Assembly: GCF_003048775.2 (NCBI RefSeq)
Contig: NZ_CP049272.1
Location: forward strand, 868,001-932,000
From: Campylobacter concisus
GTDB lineage: Bacteria; Campylobacterota; Campylobacteria; Campylobacterales; Campylobacteraceae
Direction: 5' to 3'
Length of the DNA: 64,000 nt
The notes under the pieces were generated by a model. The model saw only the letters and a program-made list of their open reading frames with translations. It ran no database searches and was not told the DNA's origin. The position numbers and the translations under genes were made by a program. Of this stretch, positions 8,866 through 18,220 are shown piece after piece. Numbering within the stretch: position 1 is the stretch's first letter; each line of letters starts with the position of its first letter.

Positions 8866-9645
8866 CTAAAATTTTACTAATTCTCTATCTCTGTTTTTGA
8901 AAATAGCACATTTTGAATAGCCTAAATCTCTAGCTATTTGTTCGCAAATTTCGCCATTTTTACCAATATCTTCTTTTGCGTGAGCGTCTGAGCCAAAGGT
9001 GATGGTTATATCTTTTTCGGCTATTAGTTCAAGTAAATTCAGGCTTGGATATTGCTCGCCGATAGGTTTTCTAAAGCCAGCAGCATTTATCTCAACAACT
9101 AAATCTGCTTCTTTTATCGCATTTACTGCATTTTTAGCCAAAATTCTAACATCCTTTTTTGGCAAAAATTTAAAAAGTTTTAAAAGATCAATATGCCCCA
9201 TAATGTCAAATTTACCAAGCTTAGCAGATCTTTCTACATGATCAAAATACTCTTGCCAAATTTGATCCAAGTCTTTGCCCTCGTAGCCACCGATAAATTC
9301 TGGATTGTCAAATGCCCAGCCGTTAAAAAAATGCACAGAGCCTATTAGATAATCGACCTTTCTAGCAAAAACTCGCTCATCCATAAATCCATCTAAAAAA
9401 TCCATCTCATAGCCAAGTAAAATTTCTATCTCGCCACTAAATTCCTCTTTTAAGCGCCTAACCTCGTCTTCGTAGCTTTGCATCTCCTCAAATTTCATCC
9501 TATAAGCTTCATCGTAGTTCATCGGTGCGTGATCACTAAAACCAAAGTATTTTGTGCCAGCTTTTATTGCGTTTTGTACATACTCTCTTGGCTCGCCAAC
9601 TGCGTGTTTGCAAAGTGGCGTGTGGTTGTGAAGATCGACGGTCAT
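8866..9645 (-). CDS. PHP-domain histidinol-phosphatase family protein
   Basis: A 259-residue metal-dependent phosphoesterase of the PHP/HisJ type. Metal ligands are visible in order: DLHNHTPLCKHA near the start, GYEMDF, IGSVHFF, FDIMGHIDLLK, and FGSDAHAKEDIG near the end. The best guess is dephosphorylation of histidinol phosphate in histidine synthesis, but PHP proteins have other phosphatase roles and no his gene is adjacent. Start ATG at 9645. It lies upstream of glnA on the same strand with an 86-base gap, and is divergent from the CheZ gene. Confidence 0.8.
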   Translation of the reverse strand: MTVDLHNHTPLCKHAVGEPREYVQNAIKAGTKYFGFSDHAPMNYDEAYRMKFEEMQSYEDEVRRLKEEFSGEIEILLGYEMDFLDGFMDERVFARKVDYLIGSVHFFNGWAFDNPEFIGGYEGKDLDQIWQEYFDHVERSAKLGKFDIMGHIDLLKLFKFLPKKDVRILAKNAVNAIKEADLVVEINAAGFRKPIGEQYPSLNLLELIAEKDITITFGSDAHAKEDIGKNGEICEQIARDLGYSKCAIFKNRDRELVKF

Positions 9646-9748
9646 TTTTAGCCTTTTAAGGTCGTTTATTTTTAAAAATGCTATCTAAAAATTTATAAAT
9701 TTAAAGATAAAAGCATTGCCTTTAAACTTACTTTTTATTTAAATCCTA

Positions 9749-9754
9749 TATAAT
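9749..9754 (+). promoter_or_regulatory. -10 box for the cheZ-like gene
   Basis: TATAAT at the expected place, about 25 bases before a strong ribosome site (TAGGAGC) and the ATG at 9781. It probably drives at least the first genes of the forward series. Confidence 0.6.
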
Positions 9755-9780
9755 CAAGCCAAATTTTATTAGGAGCTTTT

Positions 9781-10539
9781 ATGACCCAAGAGGAACTTGA
9801 CGCACTTATGGCAGGTGGGCTAGATGATGAGTTAGATAATGCTAAAGAAGATACTGGCCAAGAGGTTGCGGACGTCAAAGAGGATACGGACGAGGTAACA
9901 GAAGTTGCAGAAGCAATCGATACTAAAGATGAGCCACAGTCAAAATCAGAAAGTAATTCAAAGAATGCAGAAAATTATAGAGTGAGTGCAGATGGCGTTT
10001 GGCCACCACCACCACCAACGGAAGATCACAAAATGGTTCATCAGCTTGATGACGTAACAAGAGATAGCGAAGAAAAAGCTACTCAGATGTTTGATAAGCT
10101 TGAAACGATAAATAACTTTTTTATGGACGCTGAGAGCGACTCAAATAGCCTAAAAGACACAATAAACTCAAATATCGAGCTATTTACGACACTAAGTGAG
10201 AAATTTCCAAATATCGCTGCATTTAGTGAGGCTTTAGAGAAAAACAACTCGCTTCTTGGCACGATCGATAATATCATCGGAAATTTACAAATGGGACAAG
10301 ATGAGATCATGATGGCTATGGATATGATGCAGTATCAAGACATCCACAGACAAAAGATAGAGCGTGTTATCAACGTTATGAGAGCGCTAAGTAAATATAT
10401 GAATACCTTATTTGAAGGTAAAATCGACGATGATAAGCGTGTTAGCTCTGCTGTTCACATCGCTGGTGATACAACGACTGAAAATCTTGTCAGCAACGAT
10501 GATATCGAAGCCTTGATAGAAAGTTTGGGTAAAAAATAG
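9781..10539 (+). CDS. cheZ: CheZ-like CheY-P phosphatase
   Basis: Likely removes phosphate from CheY and so ends the motor-switching signal. The 252-residue protein has a FliM-like start EELDALMAGG and an acidic linker (20-60). A proline run follows WPPPPPT near 74. The long helical hairpin carries QYQDIHRQ with Asp187 and Gln191 in the CheZ catalytic positions. The C-terminal helix NDDIEALIESLGKK resembles the CheY-binding tail of enteric CheZ. It corresponds in place to the Cj0700-type CheZ of C. jejuni, next to the U32 gene. Confidence 0.88.
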   Translation: MTQEELDALMAGGLDDELDNAKEDTGQEVADVKEDTDEVTEVAEAIDTKDEPQSKSESNSKNAENYRVSADGVWPPPPPTEDHKMVHQLDDVTRDSEEKATQMFDKLETINNFFMDAESDSNSLKDTINSNIELFTTLSEKFPNIAAFSEALEKNNSLLGTIDNIIGNLQMGQDEIMMAMDMMQYQDIHRQKIERVINVMRALSKYMNTLFEGKIDDDKRVSSAVHIAGDTTTENLVSNDDIEALIESLGKK

Positions 10540-11798
10540 TGCTAAAAAGGCCTGAGCTTTTATCTCCAGCTGGAAATTTAACAAAACTTAAAATCGCCCT
10601 TGAGTATGGAGCTGACGCTGTTTATGGCTCGGTGGCTAGCTTTTCACTAAGGACTAGATCAGCAAGGGAATTTAACCTTGAAACATTCAAAGAGGCGATA
10701 GACTACACACATGCAAAAGGAAAGAAATTTTATGCGACCATAAATGCCTTTCCTTTTAATTCGCAGATCGAGCCACTAAAAAGGCACTTGCAGACTATCT
10801 CGGCTATGAAGCCAGATGCCTTTATTATTGCAACTCCAGGAGTCATGAGTCTAGCAAAAGCTATTGCCCCTGATATCGAGATACATCTCTCAACTCAGGC
10901 AAATGTTATGAATGTGCTTGATGCAAAAATTTATCACGATATGGGTGCAAAACGTATCGTCGTAGCACGCGAGATGAACTTAAAAGATGTCATAAAGATA
11001 AAAGAAGAAATTCCAACTCTTGATATCGAAATTTTCGTCCATGGCTCGATGTGCTTTGCCTACTCTGGCAGGTGCTTAGTGAGCTCAGTGCAAAGCGGAC
11101 GTATGTCAAATCGCGGAAGCTGTGCGAACGACTGCAGGTTTAAGTATGAACTCTATGCCAAAAACGAAGAGAGTGGTGTGCTTTTCCGTTTAGAAGAGGA
11201 TGAAAAAGGCACTCACATCATGAACTCAAAAGATCTTTGCCTCATCTCGCACATCAAAGAGATCGTTGATAGTGGCGTAATAGATAGCCTAAAAATAGAA
11301 GGTCGCACAAAGAGTGAGTACTACGCAGCTTGCACAGCAAGAGCTTATAAAATGGCGATAGATGATGCCATGAATAATAAATTTGACGCACAAATTTATG
11401 AGAATGAGATAAATACACTAAAAAATCGTGGCTTTACGGATGGATATTTGGTGCATAGACCTTATGAGCGAACCGATACACAAAATCATGTTAGCAGCCT
11501 AGAAGAGGGTACTCATCAGGTAAATGCAATAAGCGAAGATGGCGAGTTTTTTAAGTGCAAATATAAAATTTTTCCAGGCAATAGCTACGAGATCGTGGCT
11601 CCTACTGGATCGGTTATAGAAGACAGTGAAAATGAAATTTCAAAGGTCTATTCACAAGATGGCAAGAAATTTATCAAATTTAAGCAGCTCATCACCAAAA
11701 AAGGCAAGGTTATGAGCGAAATTCATAGCGGCAATGAAAATGGAATAAGTCTTGGTGTTAAGCTACCAAAATTTAGCTTTTTAAGGGAGAAAATATGA
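10539..11798 (+). CDS. Peptidase U32 family protein, TrhP-like
   Basis: A 419-residue U32 family protein. PELLSPAGNLTKLKIALEYG opens the TIM-barrel-like domain. The family signature is seen in EIFVHGSMCFAYSGRC with the cysteines of SNRGSCANDCR after it, and a C-terminal small domain follows. Relatives (YegQ/TrhP) take part in hydroxylation of uridine 34 in tRNA; others were called collagenases. RNA modification is the safer reading. The start is GTG overlapping the last base of the cheZ stop codon, so translation is coupled. Confidence 0.82.
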   Translation: MLKRPELLSPAGNLTKLKIALEYGADAVYGSVASFSLRTRSAREFNLETFKEAIDYTHAKGKKFYATINAFPFNSQIEPLKRHLQTISAMKPDAFIIATPGVMSLAKAIAPDIEIHLSTQANVMNVLDAKIYHDMGAKRIVVAREMNLKDVIKIKEEIPTLDIEIFVHGSMCFAYSGRCLVSSVQSGRMSNRGSCANDCRFKYELYAKNEESGVLFRLEEDEKGTHIMNSKDLCLISHIKEIVDSGVIDSLKIEGRTKSEYYAACTARAYKMAIDDAMNNKFDAQIYENEINTLKNRGFTDGYLVHRPYERTDTQNHVSSLEEGTHQVNAISEDGEFFKCKYKIFPGNSYEIVAPTGSVIEDSENEISKVYSQDGKKFIKFKQLITKKGKVMSEIHSGNENGISLGVKLPKFSFLREKI

Positions 11799-12289
11799 AA
11801 TTTGTTTCTATTATAATGGGAAGTAAAAGTGACTATGAGATCGTTAGCGAGGTGGCAAAAACTCTTGAAAAATTTGGCGTAAAATATGAACTGATAATCA
11901 GCTCAGCTCACAGAAGCCCAAAAAGAACGAGCGAGTACGTCGCAAATGCTGAGAAAAAGGGTGCAAAAGTCTTTATTGCAGCTGCTGGTATGGCGGCTCA
12001 CCTAGCTGGTGCGATCGCTGCAAATACTACAAAACCAGTGATTGGCATACCAATGGCAGGTTCGGCTCTAAGTGGCGTTGATGCACTTTACTCAACTGTG
12101 CAAATGCCAAGCGGCATGCCAGTAGCAACCTTGGCTATTGGCAAGGCTGGCGCGATAAATGCAGCCTATTTGGCGGTGCAAATTTTAGCTCTTGAAGATG
12201 ATAGTCTGGCAAGTGCTCTAAAAGCCGATAGAGAGGCGAAGATAAAGGCTTTAGAGGAAGACTCTTCAAAGGTTGAAGTGATACTGTAA
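11795..12289 (+). CDS. purE: N5-carboxyaminoimidazole ribonucleotide mutase PurE
   Basis: Purine synthesis step that moves the carboxyl group of N5-CAIR to give CAIR. The 164-residue length is normal for class I PurE. Visible are the phosphate/nucleotide loop MGSKSDYE near residue 8, the active-site SAHRSP near 42, and the glycine-rich AAGMAAHLAGAIA. It overlaps the U32 gene by 4 bases (ATGA), a coupled arrangement. Confidence 0.97.
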   Translation: MKFVSIIMGSKSDYEIVSEVAKTLEKFGVKYELIISSAHRSPKRTSEYVANAEKKGAKVFIAAAGMAAHLAGAIAANTTKPVIGIPMAGSALSGVDALYSTVQMPSGMPVATLAIGKAGAINAAYLAVQILALEDDSLASALKADREAKIKALEEDSSKVEVIL

Positions 12290-12301
12290 AAAGGAGAAGC
12301 G

Positions 12302-12775
12302 GTGCAGACCTATCTTGGAGTTGATGAATTTTGCAAACTTGTGCACTTGGAGCGTGAAGTTATCGAAGATATGATAAATCGTGGCGTTTTGAAAACCAAA
12401 GAGGAAAATGGAGAAATTTTGATAGAAGCGAGCGAGGGAACGATGAGCGTGGTGCCTAGTGTTTCGCAAAATTTATCCTTGCAGCCGCAAAGCCAAGATG
12501 GTATCAGCTTTGTTGAAAAGACGATTGGAACGATATTAAATTTACACGAAAAGGTACTTGACGCAAAGGATGAGACGCTTGAAACCCTAAGAAATGAGAA
12601 TAAATTTTTAAAAGAGGCGCTTATTTCTATGCAAGAGCTCTATGACGAAGATAGAAAAATGGTCGAGACGCTTACAAAACAGCTTAAAATTTCACAAGAT
12701 GAAGTTGAATTTTTAAAACGAAAATACAAGCTAATGTGGAACCAAGCGGTTGAAAATTTTAACGGACAAAAGTAG
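12302..12775 (+). CDS. Conserved coiled-coil protein, DUF3972-like
   Basis: Function unknown. The 157-residue protein has an N-terminal helix-turn-helix-like segment (YLGVDEFCKLVHLEREVIEDM), then a variable Ser/Gln linker, then a coiled coil (about 75-150) with heptads of Leu and charged residues. The start is GTG after a strong AAAAGGAGA site. In C. jejuni a similarly placed gene lies between purE and glyQ. It may be a DNA- or protein-binding adaptor, but nothing fixes that. Confidence 0.6.
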   Translation: MQTYLGVDEFCKLVHLEREVIEDMINRGVLKTKEENGEILIEASEGTMSVVPSVSQNLSLQPQSQDGISFVEKTIGTILNLHEKVLDAKDETLETLRNENKFLKEALISMQELYDEDRKMVETLTKQLKISQDEVEFLKRKYKLMWNQAVENFNGQK

Positions 12776-12778
12776 TTT

Positions 12779-13198
12779 ATGAAGATTATAAATTTAGAGG
12801 ATAGCTTTGAAATTTACGGAGTAAAAACTCGCACTAAAAATGAAGATGAGATGGGCGGCAAGGGTAAAATTCCAGCTTTATGGTCTAAATTTATGAGTGA
12901 GCACTACGATGGCAAGAGTGAAATTTATAGCGTTTACTGCAACTATGAAAGCGATTTTGATGGACATTACGATAACTTCATCGGCACAAGATCACGCCAA
13001 AAGGGTGATGGAAATTTAAAGATACAAAGCGGAAAGTACGCTCTTTTTAGTTTTGCAAATGAGCCACAAAATGTTTCAAAATTTTGGGATGAAATTTGGA
13101 GATATTTTGAAAGTAGCGAGCTAAAAAGAGCCTATGAAACAGATTTTGAGCTTTACAGCAGCGACGAGATAAAAATTTTTATATCTATTTTAGGTTAG
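12779..13198 (+). CDS. GyrI-like effector-binding domain protein
   Basis: 139 residues with the pattern of the GyrI/AraC-type effector-binding fold: FEIYGVKTRTKNED opening strand, IPALWSKFM helix, YSVYCNYESDFDGHYD, and YALFSFANEP ending the first half. The C-terminal aromatic stretch FWDEIWRYF and an acidic end follow. Free-standing members bind small hydrophobic or cationic molecules. It starts 4 bases after the preceding gene and ends 5 before the AbgT transporter, so the pair may form a transport-and-sensing unit. Confidence 0.7.
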   Translation: MKIINLEDSFEIYGVKTRTKNEDEMGGKGKIPALWSKFMSEHYDGKSEIYSVYCNYESDFDGHYDNFIGTRSRQKGDGNLKIQSGKYALFSFANEPQNVSKFWDEIWRYFESSELKRAYETDFELYSSDEIKIFISILG

Positions 13199-13203
13199 GA
13201 AAA

Positions 13204-14742
13204 ATGAATAAAAAAAATAATAGTTCAATCTTAAGTTTTATCGAAAATTTTGGTAACAAATTGCCAAATCCAACTATGCTTTTTATATATCTTTCGATTA
13301 TTACGATAATAATATCGTTTGTATTAGAAAAGATGGGCGTTGGCGTAAGCTATCAGGCTATCAAAGATGGACAAATATCACAGCTTAATGCAAATGTTAT
13401 AAATCTGCTTTCTGCTGATAGTCTTAGATCTTTTGTTTCATCTGTGCTTAAAAATTTTACTAATTTTTATCCTTTGGGAGTAGTTTTTGCGATTATTCTA
13501 GGTATTGGTATTGCAGACAAGTCTGGACTTTTATCAGCACTTATGACAAAGATTGCCTTAAAATCTTCCAAAATATGGGTAACCCCAATCGTTATTTTTC
13601 TTGGTGTAATGTCAAATGTTGCTTCCTCGGTTGGCTATGTCGTGCTAATCCCGCTTGGAGCTATTTTATTTGCTGGATTTGGTCGCCATCCAATTGCTGG
13701 ATTAGCTGCTGCTTTTGCTGGTGTTAGCGGTGGCTGGTCGGCAAATTTATTAATCGGCACAAATGACCCGATGTTTGCGGCATTTTCTATGCAAGCAGCT
13801 AGCGTGTTAAATCCAGATTATGTAGTATTAGCAACTGCAAATTGGTACTTTATGATCGCTTCGACATTTTTGATCGTATTTGTTGGCTGGTTTGTAACGG
13901 ATAAAATCGTAGAGCCTAGGCTTGGCAAATTTGATTTTTTAGGTGATTTTAGCCTAAAAGAGCATAGCGAGATAAGTGCAGAGCAAAAACGTGGCTTAAA
14001 ATTTTCACTAATAGCGTTGATCGTTTTTGTGATTTTACTGCTTGTGGCTATTTTGCCTTCTGGTTCTTTATTTGGAGCAAAAGGCAATGAAAGCTTTATG
14101 AAATCTACTTTTATGCATTCTATTGTTGTTTTTATGATGTTACTTTTTATAGTGGTAGGTGTCGCTTACGGCGTAGGTGCTAGGAGTATAAAAAGTAGTA
14201 ATGACGCCATAAAATTTATGGAACAATCTATTTCTGAGCTATCAGGATTTTTGGTTTTGATATTTTTTGCAGCTCAGTTTACATATCTTTTTAATACCTC
14301 AAATATTGGGCTAGTACTTTCTATTAAAGGTTCTATTTTTCTAAAAGAAGTCGGATTAACTGGACTTAGCCTTATTATAGTTTTTATTTTCTTGATCGCT
14401 TTTATAAATTTATTTATAGCTGTTGATTCTGCAAAGTGGGCGATGATGGCTCCGATTTTTATACCAATGTTTATGAATCTTGGACTTTCACCAGAGCTTA
14501 CACAGGCTGCTTTTAGAATAGGCGACTCTACTACAAATATCATAACGCCTTTGATGCCGTTTTTTGTTTTGATAGTAGCTTTTATGCAAAAATACAATAA
14601 AGAGTTAAAAATCGGATCAGTGGTTTCTATTATGCTTCCTTATACGGTTGCATTTTTAATTTCTTGGACAGCGCTAATGTCGTTTTGGTACATTTTTGAT
14701 CTACCGCTAGGACCTGGTGCAGTTATACACTATGTAAAGTAA
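13204..14742 (+). CDS. AbgT family transporter
   Basis: 512-residue inner-membrane protein with about 11-12 hydrophobic segments and the AbgT look: start helix after FGNKLPNPTMLFIYL, GVMSNVASSVGYVVLIPLGA, the hairpin motif WSANLLIGTNDPM, and near the end FRIGDSTTNIITPLMPFFV. Family members were described as p-aminobenzoyl-glutamate importers and as sulfonamide exporters, so substrate and direction are open. ATG follows AGGAAAA. Confidence 0.88.
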   Translation: MNKKNNSSILSFIENFGNKLPNPTMLFIYLSIITIIISFVLEKMGVGVSYQAIKDGQISQLNANVINLLSADSLRSFVSSVLKNFTNFYPLGVVFAIILGIGIADKSGLLSALMTKIALKSSKIWVTPIVIFLGVMSNVASSVGYVVLIPLGAILFAGFGRHPIAGLAAAFAGVSGGWSANLLIGTNDPMFAAFSMQAASVLNPDYVVLATANWYFMIASTFLIVFVGWFVTDKIVEPRLGKFDFLGDFSLKEHSEISAEQKRGLKFSLIALIVFVILLLVAILPSGSLFGAKGNESFMKSTFMHSIVVFMMLLFIVVGVAYGVGARSIKSSNDAIKFMEQSISELSGFLVLIFFAAQFTYLFNTSNIGLVLSIKGSIFLKEVGLTGLSLIIVFIFLIAFINLFIAVDSAKWAMMAPIFIPMFMNLGLSPELTQAAFRIGDSTTNIITPLMPFFVLIVAFMQKYNKELKIGSVVSIMLPYTVAFLISWTALMSFWYIFDLPLGPGAVIHYVK

Positions 14743-14760
14743 AATTTTAAAAGGAAAGCA

Positions 14761-15621
14761 ATGACATTTTCACAAATAATACTAACGCTTCAAAACTATT
14801 GGCAAGAGCAAGGTTGCGTTATACTTCAGCCATACGACATGCCTGCTGGTGCTGGTACTTATCATCAAGCGACTTTTTTAAGAAGCCTCGGACCAAAGCC
14901 GTGGGCGACTGCATATGTAGCTCCAAGCCGCCGTCCGACTGATGGCAGATACGGCGAAAATCCAAACCGCCTAGGCGCTTATTATCAGTTTCAAGTACTC
15001 ATAAAACCAAGCCCAGAAAATATCCAAGAGCTTTATCTAAAAAGCCTTGAAAAGCTTGGGTTAAATTTGAAAAATCACGACATCCGCTTCGTCGAGGATA
15101 ACTGGGAGAGCCCGACGCTAGGTGCTTGGGGACTAGGCTGGGAGGTCTGGCTAGATGGCATGGAAGTGACGCAGTTTACTTATTTTCAACAAGTGGGCGG
15201 CATCGCATGCGAGCTGATCTCTGGTGAGATAACATACGGCCTTGAGCGTTTGGCCATGTATCTACAAGATGTAAATAGTGTCTACGACATCGTTTGGGAT
15301 GACAGGGATGGAAACATCGTAACCTATGCCGACGTTCACAAACAAGGTGAGTACGAGTGGAGTAAATATAACTTTGAAGTAGCAAACGTAGATATGCTTT
15401 TTAACCAGTTTGAAAACGCATTTAACGAGTGCAAACGCTGCTTAGAGGCTAAAATTTCACTGCCAGCATATGATTATTGCATGCTTGCGGCTCACACATT
15501 TAACGTCCTTGATGCGCGTGGGGCGATAAGTGTGACGCAAAGGCAAGACTACATCTTAAAAATTCGCGAGCTGGCCAAAGAGTGCGCGCTAACTTACAAA
15601 GAGAGTCTAGAGCAAAAGTAA
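14761..15621 (+). CDS. glyQ: Glycyl-tRNA synthetase alpha subunit
   Basis: Catalytic subunit of the bacterial alpha2beta2 glycyl-tRNA synthetase. 286 residues, beginning [19 protein letters not shown] and containing [37 protein letters not shown] and [25 protein letters not shown], all diagnostic. The beta subunit gene (glyS) is not in this window, so the two subunits are encoded apart. ATG follows AAAGGAAAGC. Confidence 0.98.
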   Translation: MTFSQIILTLQNYWQEQGCVILQPYDMPAGAGTYHQATFLRSLGPKPWATAYVAPSRRPTDGRYGENPNRLGAYYQFQVLIKPSPENIQELYLKSLEKLGLNLKNHDIRFVEDNWESPTLGAWGLGWEVWLDGMEVTQFTYFQQVGGIACELISGEITYGLERLAMYLQDVNSVYDIVWDDRDGNIVTYADVHKQGEYEWSKYNFEVANVDMLFNQFENAFNECKRCLEAKISLPAYDYCMLAAHTFNVLDARGAISVTQRQDYILKIRELAKECALTYKESLEQK

Positions 15622-15627
15622 AATTTT

Positions 15628-16350
15628 ATGAAAATAGCTGAAATTTATAAAATTTTAGATGAAATTTGCCCATTTGCGAGCCAAGAGTCCTGGGACAATA
15701 GTGGCCTACAAGTTGGCTCATTTGATAGCGAATTTGAGCGAATTTATATGAGTCTTGATTTAGATAGCGAACTTTTGCAAAATGTCTTGCCAAATTCGCT
15801 TATTATCACTCACCATCCGCTCATTTTTAAGGGGCTAAAAAGCCTAGACTACAGCTTTTATCCAAGCTCACTCATAAGAGAGATGATGATAAAAAATATC
15901 TCGCTTATTTCGCTTCATACAAACGCTGACCTTGCATTTTTAAATGAAAAATTTGTGATGCAGGTTTTGGGGCTTGAAATTTCAAGCAAAGAGGGCTTTT
16001 TGATCTATGCTGATGTGAAGATAAAATTTATTGAGCTTTGCAAATTTGTAAAAGAAAAACTTAGGATAGAAAATTTAAGAGTGGTTCATGCAAAAGATGA
16101 AATTTCTAAAATTTGTATCTGCACTGGAAGTGGCGGAGATCTCATCCAAGATGTAAAAGCAGACGTCTTTTTAACGGGTGATCTAAAATATCACCAAGCC
16201 CTTTATGCAAAGGAAAATGGGCTAAATTTAATCGATATAAATCACTATGAAAGTGAACGTTATTTTGGTGATTTTTTAGCAAAATATTTGCAAAATCTGA
16301 AAATTGAAGTTATAATACGCAATTCTAAAAATCCATTTACATATTGCTAA
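15628..16350 (+). CDS. Nif3-like dinuclear metal protein
   Basis: 240 residues of the Nif3/YbgI (DUF34) family. Metal ligands are visible: ITHHPLIFKG near residue 57, an Asp in LHTNADLAF, and HYESE near the C-terminus. The opening WDNSGLQVG is also typical. The biochemical role is unsettled (GTP cyclohydrolase-like and metal-insertion ideas exist). It follows glyQ by 6 bases and is likely cotranscribed. Confidence 0.88.
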   Translation: MKIAEIYKILDEICPFASQESWDNSGLQVGSFDSEFERIYMSLDLDSELLQNVLPNSLIITHHPLIFKGLKSLDYSFYPSSLIREMMIKNISLISLHTNADLAFLNEKFVMQVLGLEISSKEGFLIYADVKIKFIELCKFVKEKLRIENLRVVHAKDEISKICICTGSGGDLIQDVKADVFLTGDLKYHQALYAKENGLNLIDINHYESERYFGDFLAKYLQNLKIEVIIRNSKNPFTYC

Positions 16351-16367
16351 CAAAAAAAGGAAACATT

Positions 16368-17075
16368 ATGAATAAATACTTACAACAATTAGTTGAATTA
16401 TCTGATCTTGATAAACAAATAGATGGCTTTATACCACGCATTCAAGACATAGAAAAGGCTTATAAAAATATAGAAGAAGAGTGCGAAACCATAACGGTTA
16501 ATATAGAAAGACTAGATGAAGAGGTAAATGACCTAAAATCTCAAAAATCAGGCACAAATGCTCATATTGCCGAGTTTAGCGCAAAGATAAAAGATGTAGC
16601 CAAAAAAAGCTCAAGTGCAAAAAGCGAAAAGGAGATAAAAGCTCTAAGTCTTGAAGAGGATATTGCAAAAGAGCAACTTGAGGCTGCAAATGAGGAGATC
16701 GCTAGACTTGAGAAGCTAATAGATAGTAAAAATAGTCAAAAAGATGAGCTTGGTGCAAAAAAAGCTGAACTTAAAGAGAATTTAAAAAATATAAAAAGTA
16801 AAACTTCATCTGAGCTTGAAAATATTGGGAAAGAACGTGAAGAAGTTTATGCCAAAAAAGACAAGCTTATCGCCACTATGAATCAAAAAATTCTCGCATT
16901 TTATGAAAAAATTAGAAAATGGGCTCATAACACAGCTGTTGTTCCTGTAAAAAAACAAGCTTGTTATGGTTGTTTTATGCAGATAAACGACAAAACTTTC
17001 TCTGCTGTTATCAAGGGCGAAGATATCGTTACATGTCCTCATTGTGGCAGAATTTTATATAAACAAGAGCAATAA
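16368..17075 (+). CDS. Zinc-ribbon coiled-coil protein
   Basis: 235 residues. A long coiled coil of repeated Glu/Lys/Leu heptads occupies about 10-165, followed by a C4-type zinc ribbon, CYGCFMQIN and CPHCGRILY, near the C-terminus. The start at 16368 has AAAGGAAAC upstream; an in-frame ATG at 16344 lacks this and overlaps nif3. Family (C4-type zinc ribbon next to nif3) is widespread, and the neighbour pairing with Nif3-like proteins suggests a shared, still unclear job in nucleic-acid or metal handling. Confidence 0.8.
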   Translation: MNKYLQQLVELSDLDKQIDGFIPRIQDIEKAYKNIEEECETITVNIERLDEEVNDLKSQKSGTNAHIAEFSAKIKDVAKKSSSAKSEKEIKALSLEEDIAKEQLEAANEEIARLEKLIDSKNSQKDELGAKKAELKENLKNIKSKTSSELENIGKEREEVYAKKDKLIATMNQKILAFYEKIRKWAHNTAVVPVKKQACYGCFMQINDKTFSAVIKGEDIVTCPHCGRILYKQEQ

Positions 17076-17083
17076 CACATTTC

Positions 17084-18220
17084 GTGATAATAATATATTA
17101 CTTTCTAGCCTCAATACTCTATCTCTTTGGGGCTATCTTTTTATTTTTTTTAAGTTTTAAAAAAAAGTATCATAAGTCGATTCCAGCACGTTTTTTCCTC
17201 TTTAATAATCCTAAATTTCAAGATGCAGATGTGCATTTTCACGCTTGTTCGTTTGGCGAGGTGCAAGCGCTTAAACCTTTGATACAAAAATTTGACAGTA
17301 AAGCCATAAGCGTGGTGACAAATACGGGCTTTGAAGCGGCAAGTAAAATTTGCTCTAACGCGAGATTTTTACCGTTTGAAATTTTCTTGCCATTTTGGCT
17401 AAAAAAGAGCAAAATTTTAGTAATTTTTGAGGCTGAGCTTTGGCTTATGCTAGTTTTCATGGCAAAGCTAAAAGGCAGCCGCGTGATACTGATAAACGCT
17501 AGAATTTCAGATAGAAGCTACAAAAGCTACTTAAAATTTGGCTTTTTTTACAGATATCTTTTTAAATTCATAGATAAAATTTACGCTCAAAGTGAGCTTG
17601 ATAAAGAGAGGCTAAAGTCGCTTGGTGCAGGTGAAATAGAGGTCGTTGGCAACATAAAGGCTGCGTTTTTGCCAAGCGTGAGTAAAATTTATGAAAAGCC
17701 AAAAGCTAGAGTGATCGTGCTGGCAAGTACGCATTTGGGCGAAGAAGAGATGATTTTGCAAAATTTAAATTTAAAAGAAAATGATCTTTTAATCATCGCA
17801 CCACGCCATCCTGAGAGGTTCGCAGAGGTTGAGAAGATAGCAGGCGACTACGCTAAAAAGCATGACTTTAGCTTTGCGAAATTTAGTCAAACGTATAAAT
17901 TTGAAGCTAAAGTAAATTTGCTTGACACTTTAGGTGAGCTTGTAAATGTCTATGCTATTAGCGATATAGTCGTGCTTGGAGGCAGTTTTGCGCCAAATAT
18001 CGGTGGGCATAATCCAATCGAGTGCGCACAATTTAACCCAGTGATAATAAGTGGCGAGTTTATATTTAACCAAAAGGCGTTATTTAGCCTAGTTGAAAAC
18101 ATCTATATCGCAAAAGCAAGCGAGATCAGTGGCATAATAGATAGTGATGCTAAAAAGAGCAAGATCGCCGTGCAAGCAAGTGCTGATGCGATCATAGAAG
18201 ATATAAGGAGCACTTTATGA
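17084..18220 (+). CDS. waaA: Kdo transferase WaaA
   Basis: Adds 3-deoxy-D-manno-octulosonic acid to lipid A at the inner membrane in LPS/LOS synthesis. 378 residues: one N-terminal membrane anchor (about 3-24), then a GT-B fold with FHACSFGEVQALKPL, EAELW, VVGNIKAA, and near the end the GT30 pattern GGSFAPNIGGHNPIE. The start is GTG at 17084; no better in-frame ATG precedes the anchor. It overlaps the next gene by 4 bases (ATGA). Confidence 0.95.
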   Translation: MIIIYYFLASILYLFGAIFLFFLSFKKKYHKSIPARFFLFNNPKFQDADVHFHACSFGEVQALKPLIQKFDSKAISVVTNTGFEAASKICSNARFLPFEIFLPFWLKKSKILVIFEAELWLMLVFMAKLKGSRVILINARISDRSYKSYLKFGFFYRYLFKFIDKIYAQSELDKERLKSLGAGEIEVVGNIKAAFLPSVSKIYEKPKARVIVLASTHLGEEEMILQNLNLKENDLLIIAPRHPERFAEVEKIAGDYAKKHDFSFAKFSQTYKFEAKVNLLDTLGELVNVYAISDIVVLGGSFAPNIGGHNPIECAQFNPVIISGEFIFNQKALFSLVENIYIAKASEISGIIDSDAKKSKIAVQASADAIIEDIRSTL

